Positions 45,298-56,455 of a stretch of DNA of 64,000 bases are shown in pieces. Made by a program: the position numbers and the translations under genes. Under the pieces are notes generated by a model that did not search any database, had not been told where the DNA came from, and saw only the letters and a program-made list of their open reading frames with translations. Each line of letters begins with the position of its first letter. The first letter of the stretch is position 1. This DNA is from Aphanomyces cochlioides (taxonomy: Eukaryota; Oomycota; Saprolegniomycetes; Saprolegniales; Verrucalvaceae). The stretch lies in the NCBI GenBank assembly GCA_019828595.1, contig JAHQRK010000006.1, positions 2,542,001 through 2,606,000 of the forward strand, in the 5' to 3' direction.

Positions 45298-46204
45298 GTG
45301 TGGCAAACTGATGGCGTCGACGGCGGTAAATCCAGTATGGACATCTTAATTAGTTGGCTTAGTAACGAGACTAACTACGTCAAATGGCGTGGAGGTGATA
45401 AACACTCTGGAGCAACAAAATCCTCGCTTGCAGGCGAAATTGTGCGCATAATGATTCAAAATGGCATACATAATCGCAATCCAAAAGACGTCTTGGCCAA
45501 AATTTCATCCATTGAGTCGTCTTACCGTGAAGCTCGAGAATGGAGAGAGCACACCGGTCAAGGCATTGAAGACGAAGACTCAATTAAAAATGAACTTAAG
45601 CGTCGGTGCCCCTACTTTTTTGAACTAGATGAAGTGATGCGTGATCGGGCGTCAACACAGCCTTTAGTCACAAGTGAACAGCTTGACAACCAATGTAATG
45701 GCGAGATTCTTAGTGACAGTGAAGATGAGTGTGATGCCAAAAACACCCCGTCGAAAAAAACTAAACAACTGGATGCATCGACAATATCAACTTCAAATAG
45801 TCAAAGGAAGAGGACTGCGATGCAAGCCAAAATTGATGATTGGACTGAGATCACCCGTCAATCATACAGTTTACGACAAGATGAAGTAAGATTTCATCAT
45901 AATCATTCCTATTTAGTTTCTTTACTTTTAATAGATTAAACAAAAAGAAGAGGAAATTCGTATGAAGCGTGACATTGACGAAAAGAGACTTCAGCTAGAA
46001 ATGCAACGTGAGCAGCGTCTCGCTGAAGAGTCAAAATTGAATAAGGAGATCCTTGAATTAAAAGCGGCAGAAACCATGAGGGATTTTGAATACAAGAAAG
46101 AAATACAAGGCATGGAAAAACGAATGAAAATCGTTGAAACGCGTCGCAGGCTTAAAAGCGACGGCTGGTCCGAGGAAGAAATCGACTATGTGTGCCCTCT
46201 GTAG
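45298..46204 (+). CDS. Harbinger-associated Myb/SANT-like protein, element 2
   Basis: Two exons are joined at about 45885/45937 (RQDE spliced to IKQKEEEIRMKRD). The first contains a trihelix-like DNA-binding domain (VDGGKSSMDILISWLSNETN, WRGGDKHSGATKSSLAGEI). The second is a long coiled coil (KRLQLEMQREQRLAEESKL, KEILELKAAETMRDFEYKK) ending SDGWSEEEIDYVCPL. No ATG is visible at the 5' end of this frame, so the true start is in an upstream exon or lost. It is the presumed partner of the minus-strand transposase. Confidence 0.65.
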
Positions 46205-47160
46205 TGATTCCAAACTCTATAGTGATTTCAATTTGCATAAGTAGCACAATAAATTCATTTGCCGTTGTTTCTGCCTTTTGTCAAAGTTGTTGTCATTGGT
46301 TGTGTCTCAAATGTCTGTCCTTGGAGCAATTCCCCTCAAGTAGAGTAACGATTTACCAAGCGATATCATTCTCTAGATTAAATCACTGCATTAACATGGT
46401 TTATGAATACGTAGTTGTCAATAAATTGACCCCTCGAGAATATTCTCCATACAGGACATCCTCCTTGTGTCGTCGACGAATACTATGGCGAGATGCTTAG
46501 TACCAGCGACGATGAGTGTGATTCGGAAAAGAACTCGTCAAAAGATCAAAACATCAGAAAGCATCGACCAAACCAAAATTCGAATAGCCAAAGGAAAAGG
46601 TGTGAGATAAAAGCCAAAATGACGACTGGGATGAGATTACCCGTCAATCATGCAGTTTACGACAGGACGAAGTAAGATTTTATCATTACTTGTCATATTT
46701 CATTTCTAAGAGCTTAGTAGACTAAACATACAAGAGGAAATTCAAGTGAATTGTGATAATGACGAAAAACGACTTCAACTTGATTTGCAAGGTGACCAGC
46801 GTCTTGCAGATGAGTCCAAATTGAATAAGGATATCGTGGAATTGAGAGTTGCCGAAAACATTAGGAATATTGAAAACAAGCAAAATATTCAAGGAATGGA
46901 GAAAAGAAGTGAAACCCGACGCAAATGTAATCGACGGCTTGTCTGAGGAAGGAATTGACTACATGTGCCCTATGTAGTGATTCCAAAGGTAATAATGATG
47001 TCAATTTGCGTAAGTAGCATAATAAATTCATTTCCAATTGTAGAATCAATTCAATCTCTACATTAACATTGTTTATCTACGCAAAGCACGTTCAAAACAT
47101 CGACCCCTCAAGAATGGTCTCCAAACACGCCATCCTTCGTGTGTTGTCGTCGATAATACC
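45700..47160. repeat. tandem duplication inside Harbinger element 2
   Basis: The 3' part of the Myb-like gene with its downstream sequence (about 45700-46486) recurs, diverged, at about 46487-47160. For example gtagtgattccaaa and aagtagcacaataaattcat at 46202-46260 match 46975-47033. A scrap of the transposase end at 46425-46486 matches 47097-47160. The second coiled-coil copy (DEKRLQLDLQGDQRLADESK) has lost its frame. Confidence 0.75.
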
Positions 47161-48359
47161 GTCCATTACATCAATATCACTAGATGGGAAGCACGTAATA
47201 CAACCTCTGACATCAGCATTGCAATAACAATTCTTTTGAGTTTCTATCCAGTCGACAGGCACAACATCATGTTTTCGCAGGAGAAAATTGTGCAATATAC
47301 ATGAGGCAAGAATAATTTGGGTCACTCCTATCATTGATTCTTTTCCATCGACTTGTCTTCTGATACGTTTGAGATGCTGGAAACGACCTTTCAGCATTCC
47401 TATACAATGCTCGGCTTTTATTCTCCCTTTTGCCAGTTGAGTATTGAAATATTCTTTCATTGGAGGCATTCGTTGATGAGGTGACGCCTTAAACGCAGGG
47501 ACAAGCTGTCGAGACGGCTTATAAGCTGAATCACCTAGAAGGTATTGACTTGGGCTGAAATATTCTTCCCATTTGAGATGTAGTTTGCAGTTTCTCCAAA
47601 TTCGATTATCATGAGTAGATCCCGCCCAACCTGTAAATATATCCCGAATTACTCCACGTTCATCACATACAATTTGGCCAGCGACAGCATAGCACCCCTT
47701 CCAGGAATAATAATCCTCTCCATGCAATGTTGGTTTGTTCTCAATGGAAATAGAGTACCGTCGATATATCCAATACAGTTTTCAAATCCACAGAGTAACT
47801 TGATTTTTGACGCAATCTTTTGTGATTCGACAATGTTTGGCCATGTAATTAGTCTACTCCGTAGACCGAGGACTGCTTGCAATGTACGAGATATATATAT
47901 TGCCACAGTGCCACTTCCAATATCAAAAAATGATGCCATGTGAGGATTTGAACATGCATTGCCATTTGTGCCCATATAATACAAAAACACCAAGAGATGA
48001 TATTCTGTCAATGCTTTTTTCATCTTGCCATCCACGCAAGCAAAGCAACGCGAATTTGTCAATTCGTCCACCAGACTCCAAAAGGACGACCTGTCAATTC
48101 GAAATAACTTCTTAAAACGGGACTCACGAATGTTGTAGAGAAAGTGTCGGAATCGTGATTGCTGGGTGATATGTATCCTTGGATTCAAGTATCGTCGCGA
48201 GAGAATTGACATAAACCAAAGAAAAGTCGCATCATCACAGTCATCAGCAGTATTATCTTCAAGGTTGAACAGTATACGAGCCACACGCTGTCGCTGTCTT
48301 GCCTCCAAGTGAAGCAAGCCCAGTTGGAGAAGCACTTGACGGTCACTGATCCGCACCAT
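47092..48359 (-). pseudogene. PIF/Harbinger transposase, element 2, one frameshift
   Basis: The frame runs from MVRISDRQVLLQLGLLHLEA to the first catalytic Asp (CIGYIDGTLFPLRTN), then shifts by 1 nt near 47735 and continues as LHGEDYYSWKGCYAV. The second Asp is in YLLGDSAYKPSRQ and the Glu in RIKAEHCIGMLKGRF. It ends EGSMF at 47092. Except for the shift, the domain is complete, so the decay is recent. Confidence 0.85.
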
Positions 48360-48633
48360 CTGTTTTTAGATTTGTTGTCTGGTGCAACTTGCCGGGGGTT
48401 TCACAGATGAGACACTCTCTACTTATTTTCATTGGTTAAAATTGGCCTATAGTTTTTCTTGTTGCTTCCTTGTTGTTGGAACTTTGACACCCACTATTGT
48501 CCTTTTGAGGTAAAATTGGACTGAACGGTCGATTGGGAAATCGACCGACCCATCATTATACTTGGTATTTGTATATTCATACAAAGTCGAAGTTAATTCC
48601 CCCAATTTGAAATACCGCGAATCTTGCGCAGTC

Positions 48634-49727
48634 ATGCCGTCCAAAGGGCATGCCTCGGCTACTGGGGTACTGATGCAACACGTTGGACAGCAACATGCTT
48701 CGAAGAATACAATAATGCACGCTCTGTACATCTATTACTTCTTGGGCATGACTCGTCAGGCAATTGCCCGGCTTTTCCATAAGTCTCAAACAACGATTAC
48801 GAATTGGATATCGAGATACGAGAGTACAGGCGGCTACGAGCGACGACGCAGTCATAGCGAGAAAGGTTTTACTCAAGAACAACAGCTCTGGATTGTGGCA
48901 TACTACCGAAAAAAAACCACGGCGTTCCTCGATGAAGCGAAGTACTCTTTTGAATGCCATTTCAAACGTCATATTGCCTTGATATCGGTTTGGTCCATCA
49001 TACACCGACACGGCTTAACGTGGAAGGTTTTGGAACGTCGTGCAATCCACATCAAAGAATCCGATGTGATCAGGTTTTGTACCGAGCTGGCGTCTATAAA
49101 CTGGTCCCACCACAACCTTGTTTTCCTCGACGAAGTCAGTTTCGACTCCCGAGGAATGCTGCGCAAGCGTGGATACTCTATGAAGGGTAAAAGACTCTGC
49201 TTTCGTGGTGAATTCGAGCGGAAACCAAGAGTGTCCATACTGTGCTTTATTACGGTGGATGGTTTGGCTGAAGTTTTTGACACTTTGGGCACATTTGATC
49301 GGACTAAGTTTGTTGATTCATGCACAACGTTTGCAACATCGGGCAAGTGTAAACTGTATCCTTGTCGATCGTACGTGTGGATTCTGGACGGCGCAAGCAT
49401 CCATTGTCATCCAAACATTGTTTATGTTCTTCGAAGCATTGGAATTGTCCAAATTTTCTCCCAGCTTATTGCCCATTCTATAATCCCATAGAATACCTCT
49501 TTGGTCTCATCAAGAAGAATTTCCAGCGGCATTACGCGGAAAACCAAACACGTGACTTAATGGCTTTCGTTTTGAGTGTCATGATGAAATTCAAGAGCTT
49601 TGACATGAAGTCAATTTTTGAGCACTGTGGATACGGCATTCATGGCCGCTTTGATCCAGGCAGCCGACTGGAAGATGAAATGCAAACTAACGACGATTGC
49701 ATGGGATTTTATTTCTGTGGTCAATGA
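48634..49727 (+). pseudogene. Tc1/IS630-like DD34E transposase, copy 2, one frameshift
   Basis: From ATG 48634 (MPSKGHASATGVLMQH) the order is an HTH (MTRQAIARLFHKSQTTITNW), linker, first Asp in NLVFLDEVSFDSRGML, second in YVWILDGASIHCHPN and Glu in LPAYCPFYNPIEYLFG, with 34 residues between the last two (DD34E, as in Tc1 and IS630). A single 1-nt shift near 49457 separates the two frames; otherwise the protein of about 363 residues is complete. Related to copy 1 at clearly less than full identity. Confidence 0.85.
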
Positions 49728-49810
49728 ATGTGTTTCTTTCAAGTCACTTCATCTCTCAAAGTCAAAACTCTAAGCAACAGAGCTTCATGAATAGTGCATT
49801 AAATTTAATC

Positions 49811-50783
49811 TCAATCCTCTTCAGCATGTTGGGTGTCGTCCATGTTCGGAATATCTCCCACAATGATGCTTAAGTCTTCCACAACATGGGGCACAGACAT
49901 GTCAAGAAGAAACGCTTCAATCATTTGCTCTTTCGCGGCCATCACGGCAGCAAAACTTCGGACTCGCGACAAGATTACGCCAATATCAATCTCAAGCGTT
50001 GCATAATCTTGGAGACTGCTTTGAACAACTTCTCGCGCTAAAGTCAAGCTTTGTTGCATCCGCTCGCAACGCCGCTCAGCATTGTTTTGAGTTGATCGAA
50101 AGAGATGCAGCATGTTTGATGGTGGCTGATCTTCAACAAGGCGCGCGTGCAAATGGCGTGGACGCTTCAATATCGCCGCAGCCCACATTCTCCACGCCGA
50201 ATCAAAAGCTTCCAAGTGCGTTGACCACTTGGACTTTAACAGACACACCATGTCTTGTTGTAGTTGTTCTGCGGCTGCGCCTGCTTGGTCTCGTATTTCC
50301 GGCAAAATGCATTGATCTTGGAGCTCTTGAAGATCGTGGGATGTGTTGACTTGGTTTCCCCATTTGAATATAATAATGGTGAAAGACATGTTTGCGTGGT
50401 CGACGAGGTAGCGATTTGCATGCTCCAACGAGCTCGGTCGAAAATGATGCCGCGCCAATTTGACTGATATGAATGAGTCAAAATCATTCTCAGTTGGAGA
50501 GTCCTCGCAAATGGTCCAAACTCTTGGCTCGTCTGTATAGGACCCCTTGTTGTTCATATAGCCCGAGCAGAACGTAAAGATTTGATGCTTGACATCATTC
50601 ACCCTCAAAAATTTGCGGCTGCAAACGCTTCCCACTGTGATCGCGCGAGCAGACAGTGTCTTTCACGAATATCTCCGCTTTCATTTGAATGAGACCGGCC
50701 CGGGACACCTCAGGAGCATGTGGCTGCTCCTCAATTGGGGATGAATGCGTGATATACCGGCGTGGTGACGGGGTGTGTTGCAT
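49811..50783 (-). CDS. companion protein of the two-gene transposon, copy 2 (N-terminal part frameshifted)
   Basis: The core frame 50635-49811 contains WTICEDSPTENDFDSF, FTIIIFKWGNQV, RDQAGAAAEQLQQDM and DSAWRMWAAAILKRP, then a helical half (NNAERRCERMQQSLTLAREV) and an acidic end (NMDDTQHAEED). The upstream frame 50783-50595 (MQHTPSPRRYITHSS, MKAEIFVKDTVCS) matches the N-terminal part of copy 1 at VKDTV but is out of phase by one shift. It is homologous over its whole core to the protein at 40853-41952. No recognised domain. Position, orientation and spacing relative to the transposase are conserved between the two elements. Confidence 0.6.
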
Positions 50784-50954
50784 CGCTATGGTGGATGAAG
50801 AATACAGCAGCTTTCGAATGGAATAGTACGAGTCGTTTAATTGGCCAAGTCAATCTGAATTTACGATCAATGATTGGTCGGTCGATTTCGCGTGCGATTT
50901 CTTCGATCTATTCGATTGGCTCCCCCACTCCAATTTCGAATCGAACTGACAATA

Positions 50955-51719
50955 CGGTACATCAAATTGCTGATGCCAGATTTGTTGCTGATTTTCGAAC
51001 CCAAGCCCCTCAGCAATGACATGTCATTTTTTGTCGTGGGCTTCGCTGTCGGGTTGAGCATATAATGCGATGATGGATATCGGGCACGACTGGGGTCAAC
51101 CAAATCGAGGGCGAATAGACTTCCTGTTACCTCAGTATTCAATTCTCTCGTCAAATATAAGAAGCCATTGTTTGAATGCTACACAGGTGATACCTGATAG
51201 CTTGCAATGTCAAAGCAAAAATTTGATTGGGACAAGTGTCAGTGCATCACATACGCCAAGTCTAATTAACATGTTAATTAAGCCTAAAACCCATGATTCG
51301 ATAAATTGGTCCAAGGGGTCTACAGTGCCACGAGACTACCGCTATTGAGCTCTAACTCTAATGGAGAGGAGGTTTCAACGGCGAGGATCTGTGCAACAGG
51401 TTAATGCCGCCATTTTTGGTGTGTCAATCAATTGTAGAAATATGGTTGTATGACGAAGAGAGAGATGTGTACAACGATACGTTTGGAGGTGTCGTTCAAC
51501 AAGACTCGCCTGGCATGCTGCAAGACAACAATTCAGTCAATGCGTGGACGTGTTCGTTGTCTAACGAGGAACATCGGCTGGACCAGGTTTCCACGAAAAA
51601 GGGTCGACGCAAAGTCCAGACTTTGTAGGGCTCAGCTGAAAGAGCGCAGAAGAGAAGCGACCGCGCCGCTCTGCATCGACTTATGCATGGACTGTATGCT
51701 GTGGTGCGAGAGGTGGCAA
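50955..51719. other. intergenic, outer flank of the palindrome
   Basis: No gene is seen. From about 51430 weak matches to the inverse of 53750-54000 begin (for example gaggaacatcggctgg at 51568), so the inverted duplication once extended further than its well-preserved part. Confidence 0.4.
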
Positions 51720-52284
51720 GTCTCAGATGCATCGCGATGCCCCCCTGACATGGAACTTTCGACGGCCATACACTGGACATCTTCGAGGGGCGATTCAAAA
51801 GATCAAAGCATAGCAGACCCTCAACAAGTCATACACAAACAGACGAAAGACGGGAAACTTGACAGCAAACTTGGAATCATCGATCGCAACACACGACGGC
51901 ATGGAAGGATGGCCTCCTTCACTCGAGACTCCAGCACAAATGGCACAACTTTGAAATGTCATTGCCTTTCTAAATCCTTTTCAGCCAATCCGGTGTCTGG
52001 AGTCAATATTGACCAATCCGATGACCTCACTTCGGGACGCACAGCCCTTCGACAAGCCGCTACACGACAAGAGATCCACTTGTGGAACGACACTGGAAGC
52101 CTGTCAAGAAGACCACAAAGTCAAGATGCAGCATCAAGCAAGACGAACGCCTCTCGGGTAGGACATCTGCCCAATGTGAAATATTTGGGTGTGACGTCGT
52201 CGCGCCAAAGTGAAACGCTTGTTCTGACATGGCACTCGACGGCGCACAGCTTCCATTTCCATTTTTCGAGCGAACGCAGACGAC

Positions 52285-52749
52285 ATGCAGAAGCCCACCT
52301 GGAACTTGCACCGATACAACGTCGAGCAAGTCGACCAAATGCGCAGAGCCGTGGCGGCTGCCAATGCGCTTTTCCAGCGACCACAACGACGTCCACATCG
52401 TCCGCGGCGCCAACCTCGCCACGAGCCGTTGCCTACCGTGGATGCCGATGCGCCACACAATGTCATCAACGACATGAACGCGATGCCAGCCGCTCCAGCC
52501 ATGCCAGCAGTTGACCCTGTGCCAGAGCCTGTCATCTACGACACGTACATCATGCCTGTTGCTCTACCCATGCCCGCGGTCGACCCTGAGTCACATATTG
52601 CCGTCAACGACACGCACACGAGGCTAGCTGCTCTACCCATGCCAGCGACCCAAGGTGTGCAGCAATGCCCAAGTGCCATCTCATGTGTCATCGCGTCTCG
52701 TCCGAAAGCCTCCTTTCAGCTTGGACAACTTGTCGACGGCAATCTGTGA
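52285..52749 (+). CDS. Pro/Ala/Val repeat protein, left (truncated) copy in the palindrome
   Basis: This frame has 154 residues. It starts MQKPTWNLHRYNVEQVDQMR, followed by an Arg/Pro-rich patch (RPQRRPHRPRRQPRHEP) and repeated units such as MPAVDPVPEPV and LPMPAVDPESHIAV. After DTHT it leaves the shared part and reads through the opposite strand of the neighbour's tail, so its C-terminus is an artefact of the inverted duplication. No family is recognised; coding status is uncertain. Confidence 0.4.
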   Translation: MQKPTWNLHRYNVEQVDQMRRAVAAANALFQRPQRRPHRPRRQPRHEPLPTVDADAPHNVINDMNAMPAAPAMPAVDPVPEPVIYDTYIMPVALPMPAVDPESHIAVNDTHTRLAALPMPATQGVQQCPSAISCVIASRPKASFQLGQLVDGNL

Positions 52750-53187
52750 CTCGGAGTCGACGGCGGGCATAGGTAGAGCGACAGGCTCTGGCACAGGGTC
52801 AACCGCTGGCACGAGAAGAGCAACAGGCATCGTGGGTAGAGCAGGTAGCATCGTGTGCGTGTCGTTGACGGCAATATGTGACTCAGGGTCGACCGCGGGC
52901 ATGGGTAGAGCAACAGGCATGATGTACGTGTCGTAGATGACAGGCTCTGGCACAGGGTCAACTGCTGGCATGGCTGGAGCGGCTGGCATCGCGTTCATGT
53001 CGTTGATGACATTGTGTGGCGCATCGGCATCCACGGTAGGCAACGGCTCGTGGCGAGGTTGGCGCCGCGGACGATGTGGACGTCGTTGTGGTCGCTGGAA
53101 AAGCGCATTGGCAGCCGCCACGGCTCTGCGCATTTGGTCGACTTGCTCGACGTTGTATCGGTGCAAGTTCCAGGTGGGCTTCTGCAT
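52681..53187 (-). CDS. Pro/Ala/Val repeat protein, right copy in the palindrome
   Basis: This frame has 168 residues and its first ~112 are identical to the left copy. It continues with further units (LPTMPVALLVPAVDPVPEPV, LPMPAVDSESQIAV) and a basic tail (DKLSKLKGGFRTRR). The repeat of about 20 codons contains MPxVALxxPAVDP. It has no signal peptide or recognised domain. It is the fuller copy and probably the source of the duplication. Confidence 0.42.
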   Translation of the reverse strand: MQKPTWNLHRYNVEQVDQMRRAVAAANALFQRPQRRPHRPRRQPRHEPLPTVDADAPHNVINDMNAMPAAPAMPAVDPVPEPVIYDTYIMPVALPMPAVDPESHIAVNDTHTMLPALPTMPVALLVPAVDPVPEPVALPMPAVDSESQIAVDKLSKLKGGFRTRRDDT

Positions 53188-54060
53188 GTCGTCTGCGTTC
53201 GCTCGAAAAATGGAAATGGAAGCTGTGCGCCGTCGAGTGCCATGTCAGAACAAGCGTTTCACTTTGGCGCGACGACGTCACACCCAAATATTTCACATTG
53301 GGCAGATGTCCTACCCGAGAGGCGTTCGTCTTGCTTGATGCTGCATCTTGACTTTGTGGTCTTCTTGACAGGCTTCCAGTGTCGTTCCACAAGTGGATCT
53401 CTTGTGTAGCGGCTTGTCGAAGGGCTGTGCGTCCCGAAGTGAGGTCATCGGATTGGTCAATATTGACTCCAGACACCGGATTGGCTGAAAAGGATTTAGA
53501 AAGGCAATGGACATTTCAAAGTTGTGCCATTTGTGTCTGGGGTCTCGAGTGAAGGACCGTCGTGTGTTGCGATCGATGATTCCAAGTTTGCTGTCAAGTG
53601 TCCCGTCTTTCGTCTGTTTGTGTATGACTTGTTGAGGGTCTGCTATGCTTTGATCTTTTGAATCGCCCCTCGAAGATGTCCAGTGTATGGCCGTCGAAAG
53701 TTCCATGTCAGGGGGGCATCGCGATGCATCTGAGACTTGCCGTGTCAGACAAAGTCAAGTCTTTCTCGTGGAAACCAGCCGATGCTCCTCGTTCGAACAA
53801 TCCCACCCGGTCGCTGGGCCTTGAGTCTTGACACCTCCAAGACATCTCCTCTCTTCACGATATGATGCCATGGATCATGGAGACGACCGAGCCATGATGC
53901 AACTTGGCGACTTGTCCATTGTAGGTTGCAGTGATATTTACCTTTGATAACACATCTGTGAAGCCTCCCCTGTGTGTTGAAGAGAGAGATTTCTAGAACG
54001 ATACGTTTGATGATCATCGGCGACGGCTCTCTCGACATGAACCGAAATTAGCGAATAGAT

Positions 54061-54729
54061 CAGCATTATCTCAGCTGATGCGTTTACTTTGTGGGAAGCC
54101 AAGCCAGTGGAAGACTGCATCTCGGACTTTTATTCGCCCACGATTCCATTGATCCAAGAAGCCAAGACGAACAAAAAGGTCATCATGATCAGTGAAACTA
54201 GCTGGGCCACGAACAGCATGGCTGCTGGTGCTAGCGTCGCTTCACCAGAAAAGGTTGCAGTATTCTGTGAGTCAAATTGATGTATTATACCTGATGCAGA
54301 TGTGGTTCAAAGACTTCCATGTGCTCGCGACTCAACTCAAGTGAGCTACTACTACTACAGTAACGTTACTCCTCGTTTGACACGACATGACGTACTAACC
54401 CTGGCGCGAACAAGACCGCCCCCGACGTTGAAAACATTTTTGGTGTGTTGAGCACCAAGGGATCTCTCAAGCCTGTTTATGCCAACTTGAAGGTCAAGCA
54501 GCGTATTGATGCCCTCGACTGCACGAAAGCTTCCACTCATGCTTCCTTCGGCACAAACAGCAGCTCTGTCACGACAAAGGCCCCGTCGTCAGCTCATCTA
54601 GCAACTCGTCTGGCACCACACTTAGCGCGACCGCTACAAAATCCAAAAATCCGCATCTTCATCGTTCCTTGCCATGGTTGTCGCTGTCCTCTCTGTGATT
54701 GCCTCGGTGGTCATGACCCTCTTCGATAA
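54061..54729 (+). pseudogene. GH17 beta-1,3-glucanase, 5'-truncated pseudogene (copy 3)
   Basis: Homology to paralogue 2 begins exactly at the start of its exon 2 (ISADAFTLWEAKPVEDCIS against ISANAFPFWEAKPVEDCIS); exon 1 is missing. The nucleophile motif reads MISETSWATN, so the conserved Gly is Ser. The exon 3 part (WFKDFHVLATQL) has stops and shifts before LKPVYANLKVKQRIDAL; a reduced Ser/Thr stalk follows, and the GPI end is out of frame. It lies at the outer edge of the palindrome, which may have removed the 5' half. Confidence 0.88.
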
Positions 54730-55427
54730 ATGCAGCTAACAATTACATCAAAGCGCTGCAGACACATTTGTCGCTCATTTTCGCAATGCCCCAAGCCCCT
54801 AGGCAGTGAAACATCAATTTGTCGTAGGCTCGGCAGCCAAGCTAAGCATATCAAATTCATTGACGATGGATATCGTATCAAGTCGAGGCGTCAGGCTGAT
54901 TCAAAGGCTAGAGTCGGGGTGGGTGGGGGGGCAACCACGTCGAGGGGAGATAGCTTCCTACTTACAATCCATGCGGGAGATATGCCCGATTATCCATTCC
55001 TCTCGTCGAAAATTGAAAGCCCATCGTTGGAAATGGTGCGTGGGTGATTTCGTAGCCACATGGACTGGTAACTTGCAACGTGCATGGAAATATTTCGTAA
55101 GAGACAAGTGCCTGTGCATTAGACACGCCATGTCTGCACACTACCGGTAGATTCATTCCAAAACCCATGAGTCGATAAATAAATCCAGGGAGTCTACAGG
55201 ACCACGTCACCACCGCTTTTAATGTCTAGTTCGTATTGAAAGGCATCTTCAGCGGAGGAGTGTTGTGTGCTCTAGATTATTGCCCCCATATCTGGGTTGC
55301 AGTAAACTGAATAAAACATAAAAAATAATTGCATTATTTTTGTCCAATTAAATTATATCATTAATATTGAAATTGATTTTATTTGTTAAAATAGAGAAAT
55401 AATTTTATTTGCTGTAATATTGTCCAG
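54730..55427. other. intergenic
   Basis: No gene is seen. The stretch at about 55090-55190 resembles 51235-51330 (gacaagtg...tgcatcac or gtgcattagaca, then cccatga...cgataaa), so this DNA and the left flank of the palindrome share ancestry. Confidence 0.45.
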
Positions 55428-55573
55428 TAAGAGCATCTCCACTGCGGGGGCATTTTTTCTTGGGTATTTCCTCTATCTTCCGGATTTTACCGGATAATAT
55501 TTCAAATACCCGAGAGGCATTCATGTTTGCTCCACCGCACACCGAGGTATTCAGTTTGCTGTTTGGTGTGTCC

Positions 55574-56143
55574 ATGTCGTCCAGCGAAGACAGTGAGAGT
55601 GACGACGGCGAAGAAGCTTGGGAAGACGGGCCCGTAGACATGTTTCGCCCTCTCGACATACAGACCTGGCTGGATGTGTTCTGTCGCAAGAAGACTCATG
55701 GTGGTTCACGTCCTGGTCGTGCGCAGAACATCGACCGGGACTGTGAGGGTGGTGCTCGTCGGCTCTATCTGATAAATCTATACTGCTATTCGACTCAACT
55801 AGGATAGGATTATTTCGCCCCCGCACCAGTCTACAAGGACAAAGTCTTCAGGAGAAGATTTCGAATGCGACGTGATCTTTTCCTTCGAATAGTTCATGAT
55901 GTCAGCGCACGTAATCCATGGTTTTCACAACGTCACGACGCTCTTGGCAAGCAGGGACTATCGCCACTACAAAAAATAACTGCAGCACTTCGACAACTCA
56001 CGTATGGAACGCCAGGGGATGTAGTAGACGAGTATATTCGGCTTGGCGAGAGCACTGCTTTGGAGTGCTTGTATAGATTTTGCGAGGTATTTATGCAAGT
56101 GTATTATCTTCATTCATGTACATCGTGTAGTCAATTGATCTAA
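55574..56143 (+). pseudogene. N-terminal fragment of a 'plant transposon protein' type Harbinger transposase
   Basis: Two parts, MSSSEDSESDDGEEAWEDG and then DYFAPAPVYKDKVFRRRF with MRRDLFLRIVHDVSARNPWF, SPLQKITAALRQLTYG and DEYIRLGESTALECLYRF, are joined across an intron or frameshift near 55745-55810. This is the helical region before the catalytic core in this family. No Asp/Asp/Glu domain follows, so it is truncated. Confidence 0.75.
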
Positions 56144-56455
56144 GTTGAAATAAGATGTAATACAAATTACAGTTTCGTTTCTGTGCAACTATTCAGACTG
56201 TTTTAGATTATCCAAAGCAGCATTGACTAATCTACGTCGAAGCTCGAGTGCAGTCGGGTCGTCAGAGTCACGAATAAGCTCCATAAGTGACTGTCGGTCT
56301 GCGATCTTGAGCTTTTTTGAATTGTTTTGTGCACGTAGAGCATTTAGCTCCAGCTGCCGCTCCAAGAGAATATTTCTTTGGTTCGCTGCCTATGGAGTAT
56401 TAACTTGGACGTACACAATGAAAGCCATACTTGCACCATTGATTTTTGAGCTGTA

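Larger units (their letters stand above)
45195..48494. mobile_element. PIF/Harbinger element 2, partly rearranged
   Basis: The ends ggtgtcaaagtaacaacaag (left) and gggtgtcaaagttccaacaa (right, reverse complement) agree, with a TTA before the left end. The right target copy cannot be read clearly because another transposon starts exactly there (TA at 48495-48496). The element carries a Myb-like gene (+) and a frameshifted DDE_Tnp_4 transposase (-), convergent, as in element 1, with an internal tandem duplication between them. Confidence 0.68.
48497..50952. mobile_element. two-gene DD34E transposon, copy 2
   Basis: This 2,456-bp element is flanked by TA (48495-48496 and 50953-50954). The left end TTGTCCTTTTGAGGTAAAAT and the right end TTGTCAGTTCGATTCGAAAT (reverse complement) share TTGTC and AAATTGGA. 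Further in, aaatcgaccgacccatcatt matches the right side at 18 of 19 bases. It holds a transposase (+) and a companion gene (-), tail to tail and 83 bp apart. It starts exactly at the right end of Harbinger element 2. Confidence 0.82.
51720..53745. repeat. 2-kb palindrome with ~0.9-kb near-identical arms
   Basis: The arms 51720-52620 and 52852-53745 are inverse copies. In the inner part positions sum to 105472 with no indel; a few small indels appear outward. The spacer 52621-52851 (231 bp) is unique to the right copy. Transcripts through it could fold into a long double-stranded hairpin. Confidence 0.88.
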
